Of a stretch of 64,000 bases of DNA, positions 24,941-33,795 are shown one piece after another. The stretch comes from Selenomonadales bacterium (GTDB lineage: Bacteria; Bacillota; Negativicutes; Sporomusales; UBA7701), in the NCBI GenBank assembly GCA_018434945.1, contig JAHDOI010000016.1:62001-126000 (forward strand). Direction: 5' to 3'. Each line of letters opens with the position of its first letter. The stretch's first letter is position 1. The notes beneath the pieces were generated by a model. That model was not told the origin of the DNA. It did not search any database and saw only the letters and a program-made list of their open reading frames with translations. The position numbers and the translations under genes are program-made.

Positions 24941-26539
24941 TTATTCTATGTAGGCTTGTTTCAGGTAGACGATGCCGATGCTAGTGCGGACATGGTCTTT
25001 GACGGCGGGGCGGATCATGACGGGGTTGGTGCTGAAGAACAGGGGGCAGACGACGGCTTCGTCCATAATTATTTTTTCGGCGGCGTGGAGGGAGGCGGCG
25101 CGCGACACGGGGTCCGAGGACTGACGGGCGGCGGCGAGGTGACGGTCGTAGACCGGGCTGGAGTAGCCGGGGCTGTTGTTGCCGTTGCCGGTTTCGAACA
25201 GTTCCAGGAAGGTGGTGGGGTCGACGTAGTCGCCGATCCAGCTGTCGATGGCGAGCTGGAAGTTGTGTTTGTCGAGGTTGTCGTAGAATACTTTGAGTTC
25301 CTGGTTGCTGAGCTGGACGGTGACGCCGAGGGAGCGCTTCCACATTTCCTGGACGGCTTCGGCGATCAGTTTGTTGCTTTCGCCGGTGTTGTAGAGGAGG
25401 GTGACGGGCGGCAGGCCTTTCCCTCCCGGGTAGCCGGCCTCGGCGAGGAGTTTTTGGGCGGCGGAGATATCGTTGTCGGCGAAGTATGAGCCGCCTTTGG
25501 CGCGGAAGTCGCTGCCGGCGGCGTCGACGACGCCGGGGGGCACGAAGGCGAGGGCGGGCGTCTGGCCGCCGCGGGCCACCTGGTCGACGAGGGTGCGGCG
25601 GGCGAGGGCAAGGGTGAAAGCTTTGCGGACCCTGACGTCGTCGAAGGGGGCCTTTTTGACGTTGAAGGGGAAGTAACTGACACCGAGGAAGGGGAATATT
25701 TTGAGCCTTCCTTCCTTCTGGAGGCGGGGGATTTCGCTGATCGGCGGGTTGTCGGCCATGTCGAGCTGCTTATTTTCGAACATGACGAGCCGGGTGGCGG
25801 CCGAGTCGATGAGGATGATGTCGACCCTGGCCATGCGGACTTTGCCGGCGTCCCAGTAGTGCTCGTTCCTGACGAGCTCCATCTTGTTGTCGTGGACCCA
25901 GTTGGTCAGCCGGAAAGGGCCGTTGCCGACGAAGGTTTTTGTGTCGGCGGCCCAGCGTTCGTTGGCGGCGGCGTTGCGGTTGACAGGGTAGTAGGTGCGG
26001 AAGGCGGCGAGGGAGAGAAAGAAGGGGGTGGGCCTTTCGAGGGTGACTTCGAGGATGTCGTCGCCCCGGGCTTTGACGCCGACCGAGTCGGCGGCTGCTT
26101 TATTTTCGTTATAGGCGCGGCCGTTTTTGAGGTAGAATAACTGGTAGGCGTAGCTGGAGGCGAATTCGGGGCTGAGGGTGGATTTCCAGGCGAATTCGAA
26201 ATCGGCGGCGGTTACCGGCTCGCCGTTCGACCATTTCGCGCCCTTGCGGAGGTGGAAGGTGTAGACGAGACCGTCGGCAGATATTTCCCACCGCTCGGCG
26301 GCGGCCGGCACAGGGGTGCCGGAGGCGTCGAGGGCGGTGAGGCCTTCGAACAGCTGAGCGGCGACGATGCCGGCCGGGATGCTGGTGGATTTGCGGGGGT
26401 CGAGGGTTTCGGGCTCGGCGGCGACGGCGTAGCGCAGGTGTTTGGCGTCTTTTTTGGCGCCGAACCAGCCGCAACCGGGCAGAAGGGCGCCGGCCGCCAC
26501 CGCGGCGATAAGGATGAGGGCGATGCTTTTCCTTGTCAA
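24941..26539 (-). CDS. Oligopeptide-binding lipoprotein (OppA/DppE family)
   Basis: Extracytoplasmic solute-binding protein, family 5, of 532 residues. The signal peptide ends in a lipobox (LLPGCGW), so it should be lipid-anchored. The SBP_bac_5 pattern is seen in RYAVAAEPETLDPRKSTS, the GLVYTFHLRKGAKWSNGEPVTAADFEFAW block and the C-terminal KAYTE-like end. Start is TTG at 26539 after AAAGGAG. No permease or ATPase lies nearby, so it probably serves a transporter encoded elsewhere. Divergent wall-peptide hydrolases suggest murein peptides as ligand. Confidence 0.88.
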   Translation of the reverse strand: MTRKSIALILIAAVAAGALLPGCGWFGAKKDAKHLRYAVAAEPETLDPRKSTSIPAGIVAAQLFEGLTALDASGTPVPAAAERWEISADGLVYTFHLRKGAKWSNGEPVTAADFEFAWKSTLSPEFASSYAYQLFYLKNGRAYNENKAAADSVGVKARGDDILEVTLERPTPFFLSLAAFRTYYPVNRNAAANERWAADTKTFVGNGPFRLTNWVHDNKMELVRNEHYWDAGKVRMARVDIILIDSAATRLVMFENKQLDMADNPPISEIPRLQKEGRLKIFPFLGVSYFPFNVKKAPFDDVRVRKAFTLALARRTLVDQVARGGQTPALAFVPPGVVDAAGSDFRAKGGSYFADNDISAAQKLLAEAGYPGGKGLPPVTLLYNTGESNKLIAEAVQEMWKRSLGVTVQLSNQELKVFYDNLDKHNFQLAIDSWIGDYVDPTTFLELFETGNGNNSPGYSSPVYDRHLAAARQSSDPVSRAASLHAAEKIIMDEAVVCPLFFSTNPVMIRPAVKDHVRTSIGIVYLKQAYIE

Positions 26540-26653
26540 GGCGGTCTCCTTTCGGTATCCGTCAGGGATAATTTGCGCTTCCGGGCGCCAAACAATACCC
26601 ACGGGCAAGGGTTTTGCCTGCCGGCGGCGAAAAACAGCGTATAGGAAAACGGG

Positions 26654-27466
26654 GTGATATGTTTGACAGAACGGTATGAGGCCGGTCTGGAGGAGGCTAT
26701 GGCGGCGGCGGTGGCCGGCGAGCCGGGCGTGTATTCAGCGGCGGCGATCGAACCGGCGAGCGGCCGGCGTTGGCTGCTGAACAACCGGCGGCTGCGGTCG
26801 GCGAGCCTGATAAAGATTTTTATCCTGGCCGAGGCGTTCCGCCGCGCCGGCCGGGGCGAGCTCGACCTGGAGGAGGCGGTGGCGGTCCCGGCGGCGGCAA
26901 TCGTCGGCGGCGCCGGACAGCTGGAGTTCGCCGCGCCGGGAACGGTGCGGACGTGGCGCCAGCTGCTCGAGGTGATGATCGTCGAGAGCGACAATACGGC
27001 GACGAATATGGTGATCGACCGCCTGGGGATGGAAAGCGTGAACGCGCTGGCGGCGGCGCTGGGCTGCCGTGACACGGCGCTGCGCCGCAAGATGATGGAT
27101 TTCGCGGCGGCGGCGGACGGGCGGGAGAATTATACGACGCCGGCCGAGGTGGCGGCGGTGCTGGCGAGGTTGTACCGGTGCGAGTGCGTGTCGCCCGCGG
27201 CTGACGAGGCGATGGTGGCCATCCTGCTCCGCCAGGAGGACCGCTGCAAGCTGCCCCTCCTCCTCCCCGCCGCGTCGCGGGTGGCGTGCAAGTCGGGGGA
27301 GCTGGAGGGAGCGGAGCACGACGCCGGCATCGTTTACGGCGAAAAGCGCGATTATGTGCTGGCGGTGATGAGCGACGACCTGCCGGACGAGGAGCGCGGC
27401 CGGGGGGTGATCGCCCGGTTGTCGCGCACCGTTTACGATTGGTTTCATAGTAATATACCAGAGTGA
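26654..27466 (+). CDS. Class A beta-lactamase-like serine hydrolase
   Basis: 270-residue member of the serine beta-lactamase/DD-peptidase fold. SLIK (51-54) is the SxxK site, SDN is at 112-114 and KSG at 213-215. The class A omega-loop glutamate (ExxLN) is not seen; the region reads MMDFAAAADGRENYTTP. There is no signal peptide, so it is cytoplasmic or leaderless. A murein-peptide or esterase activity is as likely as beta-lactam hydrolysis. Start could be GTG 26654 or TTG 26663. It is 18 bases before the next gene. Confidence 0.78.
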   Translation: MICLTERYEAGLEEAMAAAVAGEPGVYSAAAIEPASGRRWLLNNRRLRSASLIKIFILAEAFRRAGRGELDLEEAVAVPAAAIVGGAGQLEFAAPGTVRTWRQLLEVMIVESDNTATNMVIDRLGMESVNALAAALGCRDTALRRKMMDFAAAADGRENYTTPAEVAAVLARLYRCECVSPAADEAMVAILLRQEDRCKLPLLLPAASRVACKSGELEGAEHDAGIVYGEKRDYVLAVMSDDLPDEERGRGVIARLSRTVYDWFHSNIPE

Positions 27467-27484
27467 TTTCCGGAGGACTGCTGT

Positions 27485-28393
27485 ATGAGCGAATATTTTG
27501 CGGCTGTCAATGTGGCGGCGGCGATGCTGTGGTGTGAGCCGGGGCCGAAACGGGACCACGACCGGCTTATGCTGGGGGCGGCGACCGAGCCGGCGGCGTG
27601 GGCGGACGGCATGGACGAGGAGATGCGGCTGTGGCTGGTGGGCAAGGTGGAGTCGCAGCTGTTGTACGGGGAACGGGTTGTTGTGCTGGACCGCGCGGGC
27701 GGGTGGCTGCGCGTGGCGGCGGCGGAGCAGGCGACGGGCCGCGACGGACGCGGCTACCCTGGCTGGCTGCCGGCCGTCCAGGTGAGCGATAACGGGATTT
27801 TTCAGGCGGAAATGGCCGCTCTGCCGCTGGCGGTGGTGACGGCGCCGCGGGCGACACTATGCGCCGACGCGGCGGGGTGTGAGGCGCTGGCGGAGCTGAG
27901 CTGGCAGACGCGCCTGCCGCTGCTGGCGGCGGAGGGCGCGAGGCTGAAGGTGCGCCGGCCGGACGGGGCTGTGGGCTACATCGCCGGCTCTGCGGCGGCC
28001 CCCCTCTCCCCCGCTCCGTTCGACGGGGCGAGGCTGACGGCGGAGGCCAGGATGTTCGCCGGCGTGCGCTACGTGTGGGGCGGAACGGCGGCGTGGGGAT
28101 TCGACTGTTCGGGGTTCGCGCTGCGGCTGTACCAGTCTCAGGGGGTGGCCATCCCCCGCGACGCCGACGAGCAGGCGGCGGGCGGGACGGCGGTGGACGC
28201 CGGCGGGCTGCTGCCGGGCGATCTGCTGTTTTTCGCCGGCCCGGGCGGCCAGGGCGATATCCACCATGTGGGGGTGTTCGCCGGCGGGACGACGATGATC
28301 CACGCCCCCAACAGCCGGTCGGCGATCCGCGAGGACGATTTCACCGCGGGTGTTTACGGCGCGGAGTTCTGGGGCGCGCGGCGCTACAGGTAA
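27485..28393 (+). CDS. NlpC/P60 gamma-D-glutamyl endopeptidase (YkfC-like)
   Basis: 302-residue protein with two SH3-like N-terminal regions (about 45-105 and 110-170) and a C-terminal NlpC/P60 domain: Cys208 in WGFDCSGF, His261 in HHVGVF, and a third polar residue near His273. YkfC cleaves after L-Ala-D-Glu in free murein tripeptides in the cytoplasm, and the lack of a signal peptide here agrees. It is the second gene of a probable two-gene operon with the serine hydrolase, divergent from the oligopeptide-binding lipoprotein. Confidence 0.87.
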   Translation: MSEYFAAVNVAAAMLWCEPGPKRDHDRLMLGAATEPAAWADGMDEEMRLWLVGKVESQLLYGERVVVLDRAGGWLRVAAAEQATGRDGRGYPGWLPAVQVSDNGIFQAEMAALPLAVVTAPRATLCADAAGCEALAELSWQTRLPLLAAEGARLKVRRPDGAVGYIAGSAAAPLSPAPFDGARLTAEARMFAGVRYVWGGTAAWGFDCSGFALRLYQSQGVAIPRDADEQAAGGTAVDAGGLLPGDLLFFAGPGGQGDIHHVGVFAGGTTMIHAPNSRSAIREDDFTAGVYGAEFWGARRYR

Positions 28394-28410
28394 AATTTTT
28401 GCGTGAGCCT

Positions 28411-28439
28411 CCGATGCCAACAGGCATCGGGGTCTTTTT
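28411..28439 (+). terminator. Terminator after YkfC-like gene
   Basis: CCGATGCC and GGCATCGG pair around AACA, followed by GGTCTTTTTA. It lies between convergent genes and overlaps the stop of gluQ. Confidence 0.85.
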
Positions 28440-29397
28440 ATGTGAAAATGTCGTTTTCGATGATAACCGGTCCTCGGGGCAGTTTGGCGAGGGAGAAGGC
28501 GGCGACGAGGTCGCGGGGGGCTGTGGGCCGATAATCGGGTATAAGGCCGGCACGGTGGGCGAGGAGGCCGATTATCTCCGGGGCGGTGACGCCGCGTTCC
28601 CGCAGGGAGCTGAGGGCGAGGTCCTGCTGGCGCTTGGAGAGGCGGTGGCCGTCGGGGCTTAAGAGGAGCGGGACGTGGGCGAAGACGGGCGGCGTGTGGC
28701 CGAGGAGGCGGTAGAGGTAGAGCTGGCGGGGGGTGGAGGACAGAAGGTCGTCGCCGCGCAGGACGTGGGTTATGCGCATGGCGGCGTCGTCGACGACGAC
28801 GGCGAGCTGGTAGGCGTGGACGCCGTCGGCGCGGCGGACGATGAAGTCGCCGCAGGACGCGGCAAGGTTCTGGGCGACGAGGCCGTTGAGGCCGTCGGTG
28901 AAAGCGACTGTTTCGTCGGGGACGACGAGCCGCAGGGCCGGACGGCGACCGTCCGGGGGCGCGTCCGCCCCGCCGAGGTAGCGGCGGCAGGTACCGGGAT
29001 AGGCGCCTTCCGCGTCCGCATCGCCGGCATGGGGGGCGGAGGCGGCGGCGCGGATCTCGGCACGGGTGCAGTAGCAGGGGTAGACGAGGCCGCGGGCGGC
29101 GAGGCTTTCGAGGGCTGCGGCGTAGAGGTGGCGGCGCTCGTCCTGGCGGTAAGGGCCATAGGGGCCGCCGATGTCGGGGCCTTCGTCCCAGTCGAGGCCA
29201 AGCCAGGCGAGGTCGGCGATTATCCGGGCGGTGTACTCGGGGCGGCAGCGGTCGGGGTCGAGGTCTTCGACCCTGAGGACGACGGCGCCGCCGAGGCTGC
29301 GGACCTGGAGCCAGGCGAGCAGGGCCGTCCAGATGTTGCCGAGGTGCATTTGTCCTGAGGGAGATGGGGCGAATCTGCCACGAATGTCATTATTCAT
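28438..29397 (-). CDS. gluQ: Glutamyl-Q tRNA(Asp) synthetase
   Basis: 319-residue class I synthetase-like enzyme lacking an anticodon-binding domain; it attaches Glu to queuosine in tRNA-Asp. Motifs: FAPSPSGQMHLGN (HIGH box, 18-21), RVEDLDPDR, the zinc site CYCTR plus a Tyr and GTC later, HVLRGDDLLSSTPRQ, and RLSKR in the KMSKS position. The last part corresponds to the short C-terminal tail of the family. Start is ATG 29397 after TGGAGT. The frame is open further upstream through palindrome copy 8, which is not coding. Confidence 0.93.
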   Translation of the reverse strand: MNNDIRGRFAPSPSGQMHLGNIWTALLAWLQVRSLGGAVVLRVEDLDPDRCRPEYTARIIADLAWLGLDWDEGPDIGGPYGPYRQDERRHLYAAALESLAARGLVYPCYCTRAEIRAAASAPHAGDADAEGAYPGTCRRYLGGADAPPDGRRPALRLVVPDETVAFTDGLNGLVAQNLAASCGDFIVRRADGVHAYQLAVVVDDAAMRITHVLRGDDLLSSTPRQLYLYRLLGHTPPVFAHVPLLLSPDGHRLSKRQQDLALSSLRERGVTAPEIIGLLAHRAGLIPDYRPTAPRDLVAAFSLAKLPRGPVIIENDIFT

Positions 29398-29425
29398 ACG
29401 AACTCCATCGTTCTCTGAATTGTGC

Positions 29426-29550
29426 GCAGGGCGTTCAGGGCCCCCAGATGCTAGGCGGCTCCGAGGACGCGAGCGCAGACAGTACACGGAAGTACGGCAA
29501 GCGAGCGCCCGCAGGAACAACAACGCAGATGGGGGTCATCAACGTCCTGC
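29426..29550 (+). repeat. Dispersed palindrome, copy 8 (cassette A variant); contains an MFS stop codon
   Basis: Outer arms GCAGGGCGTT and AACGTCCTGC pair with one G-U. The right arm contains the last codons and TGA of the minus-strand MFS gene, whose C-terminus reads AGR. Tip hairpin is AGTACAC-ggaa-GTACGG-like and more degraded than in the other copies. Confidence 0.85.
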
Positions 29551-30711
29551 CTCTGCAGGATTATCATTTTCAGTGTATATGGCGAAAAGAATAATCCCCG
29601 CCACCAAGATAAAACCTGCTGTTACGAACATTGCGCCGAACCCCGCCCTCTCCCCCACCTGGCCGAGCAATACCGAACCGGCGGCGATGCCCATGTCCAT
29701 GAAGGAGGTGAAGAAGCCGAGGGCGCTGCCCCGCTCGGCTGGCGGCGTTTTGTCGACAACGAGGGCGTTGAGGGTGGGCATGAAGGCGCCGAAGCCGAAG
29801 CCGAAGGCCAGGCCGATGAAGACGAGGAGGAAGAGGCTGTCGAGGAAGGGCAGCAGGAAGACGCCGACGGCCAGGAGGGCCATGAAGGGCAGGACGACGC
29901 GGCGACGGCCCCAGCGGTCGGAGAGTTTGCCGGCGAAGATGCGGCTGGCGAGGGTGGCGGCGGCGTAGGCGGTGAAGAAGATGCCGAAGTCGAGCAGGCC
30001 GCGCTGGGGGGCGAAGACGGGCAGAAAGGCGATGACGGTGCCGTAGGCGGCGGCGCCGGCGAATAGGGCCAGGGACGGCACGATGACGGCCCGCCGCCGG
30101 CCGACGGCCAGCAGGCTGACAGTTTTTTTGCCGCCGTCGTGGGCGCTTATTTCGTCCGCGGCCGCGACGGCCAGGAAGGCTGCCGCCGCCGTTGCGGCCG
30201 AGCAGGCAAATAGGACGGTGAAGCTTTGCGTATACTTGATGATGTCGATGCCGATGGCGGGGAATATCGCCATGGCGACGACGCTGGCGGTGCCGTATAT
30301 GCCGATAACTTCGCCCCGCCGCCTGGCGGGCGCCAGGTCGGCGATGTAGGCGGCCGAGGCGGCCAGGAAGGAAGCGTGGGCGAAGCCGTGGGCGATACGG
30401 AGGATGTATAGGAGTTCGACGTTCTGAAGGAGACCGTAGAGGGGAAAGAGCAGAGCGAAAAAGCCGGTGCCGATGAGCATGAGGCGTTTGCGCCCGCGGC
30501 GGTCGGCGAGTTGTCCGAGGTGGGGCCGGACGATCACGGCCGCGAGGCTGAACGTCCCCATGACGAGGCCGATCTGGCCGGGGGAGCCGCCGAGACCTTC
30601 GACGTACTGCGGCAGGGTGGGGATGAGGAAGTAAAAGCTGCCGAAGTAGAGGAAGGTGGCGGCGCAGATACAGACGAAGTTGCGTGAGGTGAGGCGGAAT
30701 TGTTCGTTCAT
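29539..30711 (-). CDS. MFS transporter
   Basis: 390-residue major facilitator with 12 membrane segments. The loop 2-3 motif GQLADRRGRKRLMLIG and its repeat GKLSDRWGRRRVVLP in the second half are the drug/proton antiporter type signatures. Substrate unknown. The start is ATG 30711 with GGGAGG close upstream; the frame extends back through the acetyltransferase gene but without support. It follows a GNAT gene by 13 bases, so they form an operon. Confidence 0.85.
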   Translation of the reverse strand: MNEQFRLTSRNFVCICAATFLYFGSFYFLIPTLPQYVEGLGGSPGQIGLVMGTFSLAAVIVRPHLGQLADRRGRKRLMLIGTGFFALLFPLYGLLQNVELLYILRIAHGFAHASFLAASAAYIADLAPARRRGEVIGIYGTASVVAMAIFPAIGIDIIKYTQSFTVLFACSAATAAAAFLAVAAADEISAHDGGKKTVSLLAVGRRRAVIVPSLALFAGAAAYGTVIAFLPVFAPQRGLLDFGIFFTAYAAATLASRIFAGKLSDRWGRRRVVLPFMALLAVGVFLLPFLDSLFLLVFIGLAFGFGFGAFMPTLNALVVDKTPPAERGSALGFFTSFMDMGIAAGSVLLGQVGERAGFGAMFVTAGFILVAGIILFAIYTENDNPAEAGR

Positions 30712-30724
30712 AGGGCCTCCCGCG

Positions 30725-31510
30725 TCAGATGTTGAGGACATAGGCGTCCATGGGGCAGTATTCGGCGAAGTGCAGCCGGCGGTAAACTTCGTAGCCCGCG
30801 GGGCTAGCTTCGAGGACGAGCAACCGGCAGCCGCGGGCCGCGGCATGGCCGATGAGGGCGCGGGTGAGGGCCGAGGCGGCGCCGCTGCGGCGGGCGGGGC
30901 CGAGGGTGGAGATGAAGTAGGCACCGGCGACGCCGCCGCTGCCGATGAAGACGCTGGCGGTGGCGACAGGCTGGCCGCCGTTGAGACCGAGGAAGTAGGC
31001 GATGCTGGCGGTGGCGAGGCTGGCGAACACGGTCGGGAAGTCGCGGGCGACGCGGTCCGGCATCGCGAAGCCGACGGCGGCCGTCCTGCCCCAAGCGGCG
31101 ATCCCTTCCGGGTCGCTGACCTGGCGGATCTCCAGTCCGGGTGGCGGATCGGCGGCCGGGGCCGGTCCGTCCAGTGCGAGGGCCATGCCCCGCCAGTGCA
31201 TCTGGTGTCTGAAGCCGTGGCCGAGGAGACGCCGGCCGAGGTCGGCGGGACGGTCTTCCGGCCCGGTGATCCAGGTAAGGGGGCGGTCGCCGAAGGCTGC
31301 GGCCAGTTCTTGTATCGCGGCGTCGGCCCCGCGGTCAGAAAAGCGGGCGGCGAGCACGCGGTTCAGGGCGGCGGTGCCTGTATCTACCCAGGTGACTTCT
31401 CCGTCGCCGGAGCTCTTCCCTCCCGGCACGCGGCCGGTATGGAGGGCGTATTCGCGGAGATTCGCGGCGATGGCGGCGGCGATGGCTGATGAGGCTTTTC
31501 CTGCGGGCAT
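30725..31510 (-). CDS. GNAT-family N-acetyltransferase
   Basis: 261-residue protein with a divergent N-terminal half and a C-terminal GNAT domain at about 130-255. The acetyl-CoA loop appears as LGPARRSGAASALTRALIGHAA, followed by LLVLEASPAGYEVYRRLHF, a GNAT motif B region. Substrate unknown. AGAGGTG lies before the ATG. It is the first gene of an operon with the MFS transporter and is divergent from pfkA, so the pair could detoxify and export a compound, but that is only a guess. Confidence 0.8.
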   Translation of the reverse strand: MPAGKASSAIAAAIAANLREYALHTGRVPGGKSSGDGEVTWVDTGTAALNRVLAARFSDRGADAAIQELAAAFGDRPLTWITGPEDRPADLGRRLLGHGFRHQMHWRGMALALDGPAPAADPPPGLEIRQVSDPEGIAAWGRTAAVGFAMPDRVARDFPTVFASLATASIAYFLGLNGGQPVATASVFIGSGGVAGAYFISTLGPARRSGAASALTRALIGHAAARGCRLLVLEASPAGYEVYRRLHFAEYCPMDAYVLNI

Positions 31511-31620
31511 GTGACACCTCTTCCTGCTTGTTGGGCTGTTTTCACGGTAGCAGGGACTTTTCGCGCGCCTTTTTTACTTTCCACGGCGCGGGGGGCAACT
31601 CCTGCCGCCCTCGGCGCCCC

Positions 31621-31649
31621 TTGTCCCGGGGGCGAATGTATTATATACT
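31621..31649 (+). promoter_or_regulatory. SigA-type promoter of pfkA
   Basis: TTGTCC at 31621-31626 and TATACT at 31644-31649 with a 17-base spacer, 41 bases before the start codon. Confidence 0.7.
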
Positions 31650-31690
31650 TTTGCCAGACGATGATATTTTATTATCAAAGGAGCGATACT

Positions 31691-32779
31691 ATGGCCACCT
31701 TCAAGAACGTAGGCGTACTGACCGGCGGCGGCGACTGCCCGGGCCTCAACGCCGTAATCCGCAGTGTCACCCGCGCGTGCTTCAGCCACGGGATTAGGGT
31801 GTGGGGGATCAAGAACGGCTTCGGCGGCCTGGTGGAGAACGATATCAGCGAATTGGCGGACCGGGATATTTCCGGCATCCTGCCCCGCGGCGGGACGATC
31901 CTCGGCACGACGAACCGCGACAACCCGTTCAAATACGCGGTGCCGCATGACGGCGGTTATGTTTATAAAGATATGTCGCAGCAGGCGCTGGCGAATCTGA
32001 AGACAAGGGGCATCGAGGCGCTGGTGGTGATCGGCGGCGACGGCAGCCTGCGGATCGCCAACGAGTTCGGTCTGCTGGGGCTGCCGGTGGTGGCGGTGCC
32101 GAAGACGATCGACAACGATATCCCGATGACGGAACGGACGTTCGGCTTCGATACCGCGGTGGCGTGCGCCAGCGAAGCGCTCGACAGGCTGCACACCACG
32201 GCCGAGTCTCACCACCGGGTGATGCTGCTGGAGGTGATGGGCCGTTATGCCGGCTGGATCGCCTTCCATTCCGGCATGGCGGGCGGCGCGGACGTCATCC
32301 TCATCCCGGAGGTGCCTTACAGGATCGAGGCGATAGTGGCCGCTATCAAGGCCCGCAGGGCGCGGGGCAAGCTGTTCAGCCTGGTGGTGGTGGCCGAGGG
32401 GGCTTTCCCGGTGGGCGGCGAGATGACGGTGGCCCGCATCGTGGAGAACAGCGCCGAGAAGGTGCGCCTCGGCGGGGTGGGCGAGAAGCTGGCCCGCCAG
32501 CTTGAAGACCTGACGGGGTTCGAATCCCGCTGCACGGTGCTGGGGCATCTGCAGCGCGGCGGCAGTCCGACCGCCTTCGACCGCATCCTGGCGACGCGCT
32601 ATGGGGTGGCGGCCGTGGATGCGCTGGTGGCGGGCGAGACGGGCACGATGGTGGCTCTGCAGAAGAACAGTATCGTGACTGTGCCGATAAAGGATATCGC
32701 CGGCCAGCCGAGCAATGTGCCGCTCGACGCTCTGCACGTGGGGCGGTCGATAGGCATCCGCTTCGGCGACGAGGCGTAG
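31691..32779 (+). CDS. pfkA: 6-phosphofructokinase (mixed ATP/PPi-type group)
   Basis: Glycolytic kinase of 362 residues, cytoplasmic. The N-terminal GVLTGGGDCPGLN, GGDGS (115-119), PKTIDNDIP (137-145), the catalytic TIDND Asp, MGRYAGW and the C-terminal LGHLQRGGSPTAFD identify it. The Gly in GGDGS is the ATP-type residue, whereas the Lys in PKTIDND is the one usual in PPi-dependent enzymes, placing it in the mixed-type subgroup. Start ATG follows AAAGGAG. It is monocistronic with its own promoter and terminator. Confidence 0.93.
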   Translation: MATFKNVGVLTGGGDCPGLNAVIRSVTRACFSHGIRVWGIKNGFGGLVENDISELADRDISGILPRGGTILGTTNRDNPFKYAVPHDGGYVYKDMSQQALANLKTRGIEALVVIGGDGSLRIANEFGLLGLPVVAVPKTIDNDIPMTERTFGFDTAVACASEALDRLHTTAESHHRVMLLEVMGRYAGWIAFHSGMAGGADVILIPEVPYRIEAIVAAIKARRARGKLFSLVVVAEGAFPVGGEMTVARIVENSAEKVRLGGVGEKLARQLEDLTGFESRCTVLGHLQRGGSPTAFDRILATRYGVAAVDALVAGETGTMVALQKNSIVTVPIKDIAGQPSNVPLDALHVGRSIGIRFGDEA

Positions 32780-32785
32780 ATAAGG

Positions 32786-32820
32786 AAATCCCTCCGCAAG
32801 TTGCTGCGGAGGGATTTTTG
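32786..32820 (+). terminator. Terminator of pfkA
   Basis: AAATCCCTCCGCA pairs with TGCGGAGGGATTT around AGTTGC, then T run. It sits immediately before the convergent DMT gene stop. Confidence 0.88.
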
Positions 32821-32821
32821 T

Positions 32822-33763
32822 TTACGCGGCGGAGGGTTTTTCAGCAGGCGTTTTTGCCCGAACATCAAACAAGGTTATGAGCAACAGGCCGGCGATTATC
32901 AGCACCGCGCCCGCCATGTGGGCGAGAGTGACCGGTTCGCCGTAGAAGACGGCGGCGATCCAGATGGCGTTGACGGGCATGAGGTTGATGTAGGCGCTGG
33001 CCCGGCTGGCGCCGATGCGCTTGATGCCGACGTTGAAGAGGAAGTAGGCGACGACCGAGGGGAAGATGACGAGGTAGGCCATTTCCCAGATCGTCTGGGG
33101 GCTGGCGGCGGGCAGGCGCGACCAGCCGTCCTCGGTGAAGGAGGCGAGCACGAGCATGACGGCGCCGGCCAGGGTGGAGGCGCCGGTGGCCAGGAGGGGC
33201 GGTACGTCTTTCATTACGACTTTGCCGAGGGTGGTGTAGGCCGTCCAGGAGATGACGCCGCCGACCATGAAGAGGTCGCCGCTGGAGAAGGTCAGCGAGG
33301 TCAGAAGGGCTAGGGAGCCTTTGGTGATGGTGGTGAGGACGCCGAGGAAGCACAGGGCGACGCCGGCGACGAGGCGCCAGCTCCACGGCTCGCCGAGGAG
33401 GGTGACGGCTACGAGGGCGGTGGTGACGGGGTTGACGACGATGACGAGGGCGGCGTTGATGGCGGAGGTGTATTGGATGCCGACGGTAAAGAAGTAGTTG
33501 TAGGCGAGGACGCCGGTGACGGCGAGCAGCATGAGGCCGCCCCAACGGCGTTTGATAGGGGCCCAGTCCCACCCGCCGCGGGCGACGACCCAGGCGACCA
33601 TTAGCAGGCCGGCGAGGAAGAAGCGCAGGGCGGCGACGGTGAGGGGCGGTATTTCGGTGACGACGTGTTTGGTGACGCCGAACGCCCCGCCCCAGAAGAG
33701 GGGGACGAGCAGGAGGATGAAGTAGATGGCGTTGGGGTGGGCGGATTGGGCGGGTTTTATCAC
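32822..33763 (-). CDS. EamA/DMT-superfamily permease
   Basis: 313-residue membrane protein with ten predicted segments in two EamA halves (about 15-140 and 160-300). Features include VPLFWGGAFGVTKHV at the start, the ALRFFLAGLL helix and the repeated LLGEPWSW / FYGEPVTL motif ending each half, typical of drug/metabolite exporters. Substrate unknown. The start is GTG 33763, about nine bases after AAGGAG. It follows the next MFS gene by about 30 bases on the same strand. Confidence 0.85.
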   Translation of the reverse strand: MIKPAQSAHPNAIYFILLLVPLFWGGAFGVTKHVVTEIPPLTVAALRFFLAGLLMVAWVVARGGWDWAPIKRRWGGLMLLAVTGVLAYNYFFTVGIQYTSAINAALVIVVNPVTTALVAVTLLGEPWSWRLVAGVALCFLGVLTTITKGSLALLTSLTFSSGDLFMVGGVISWTAYTTLGKVVMKDVPPLLATGASTLAGAVMLVLASFTEDGWSRLPAASPQTIWEMAYLVIFPSVVAYFLFNVGIKRIGASRASAYINLMPVNAIWIAAVFYGEPVTLAHMAGAVLIIAGLLLITLFDVRAKTPAEKPSAA

Positions 33764-33795
33764 AAGGTCAGCTCCTTAACGGGATCAGGATGGTA

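Noticed and set aside
26654-27466. The serine hydrolase as a class A beta-lactamase conferring resistance
   Set aside because: The omega-loop Glu motif and a signal peptide are missing, and the gene lies beside a wall-peptide endopeptidase.
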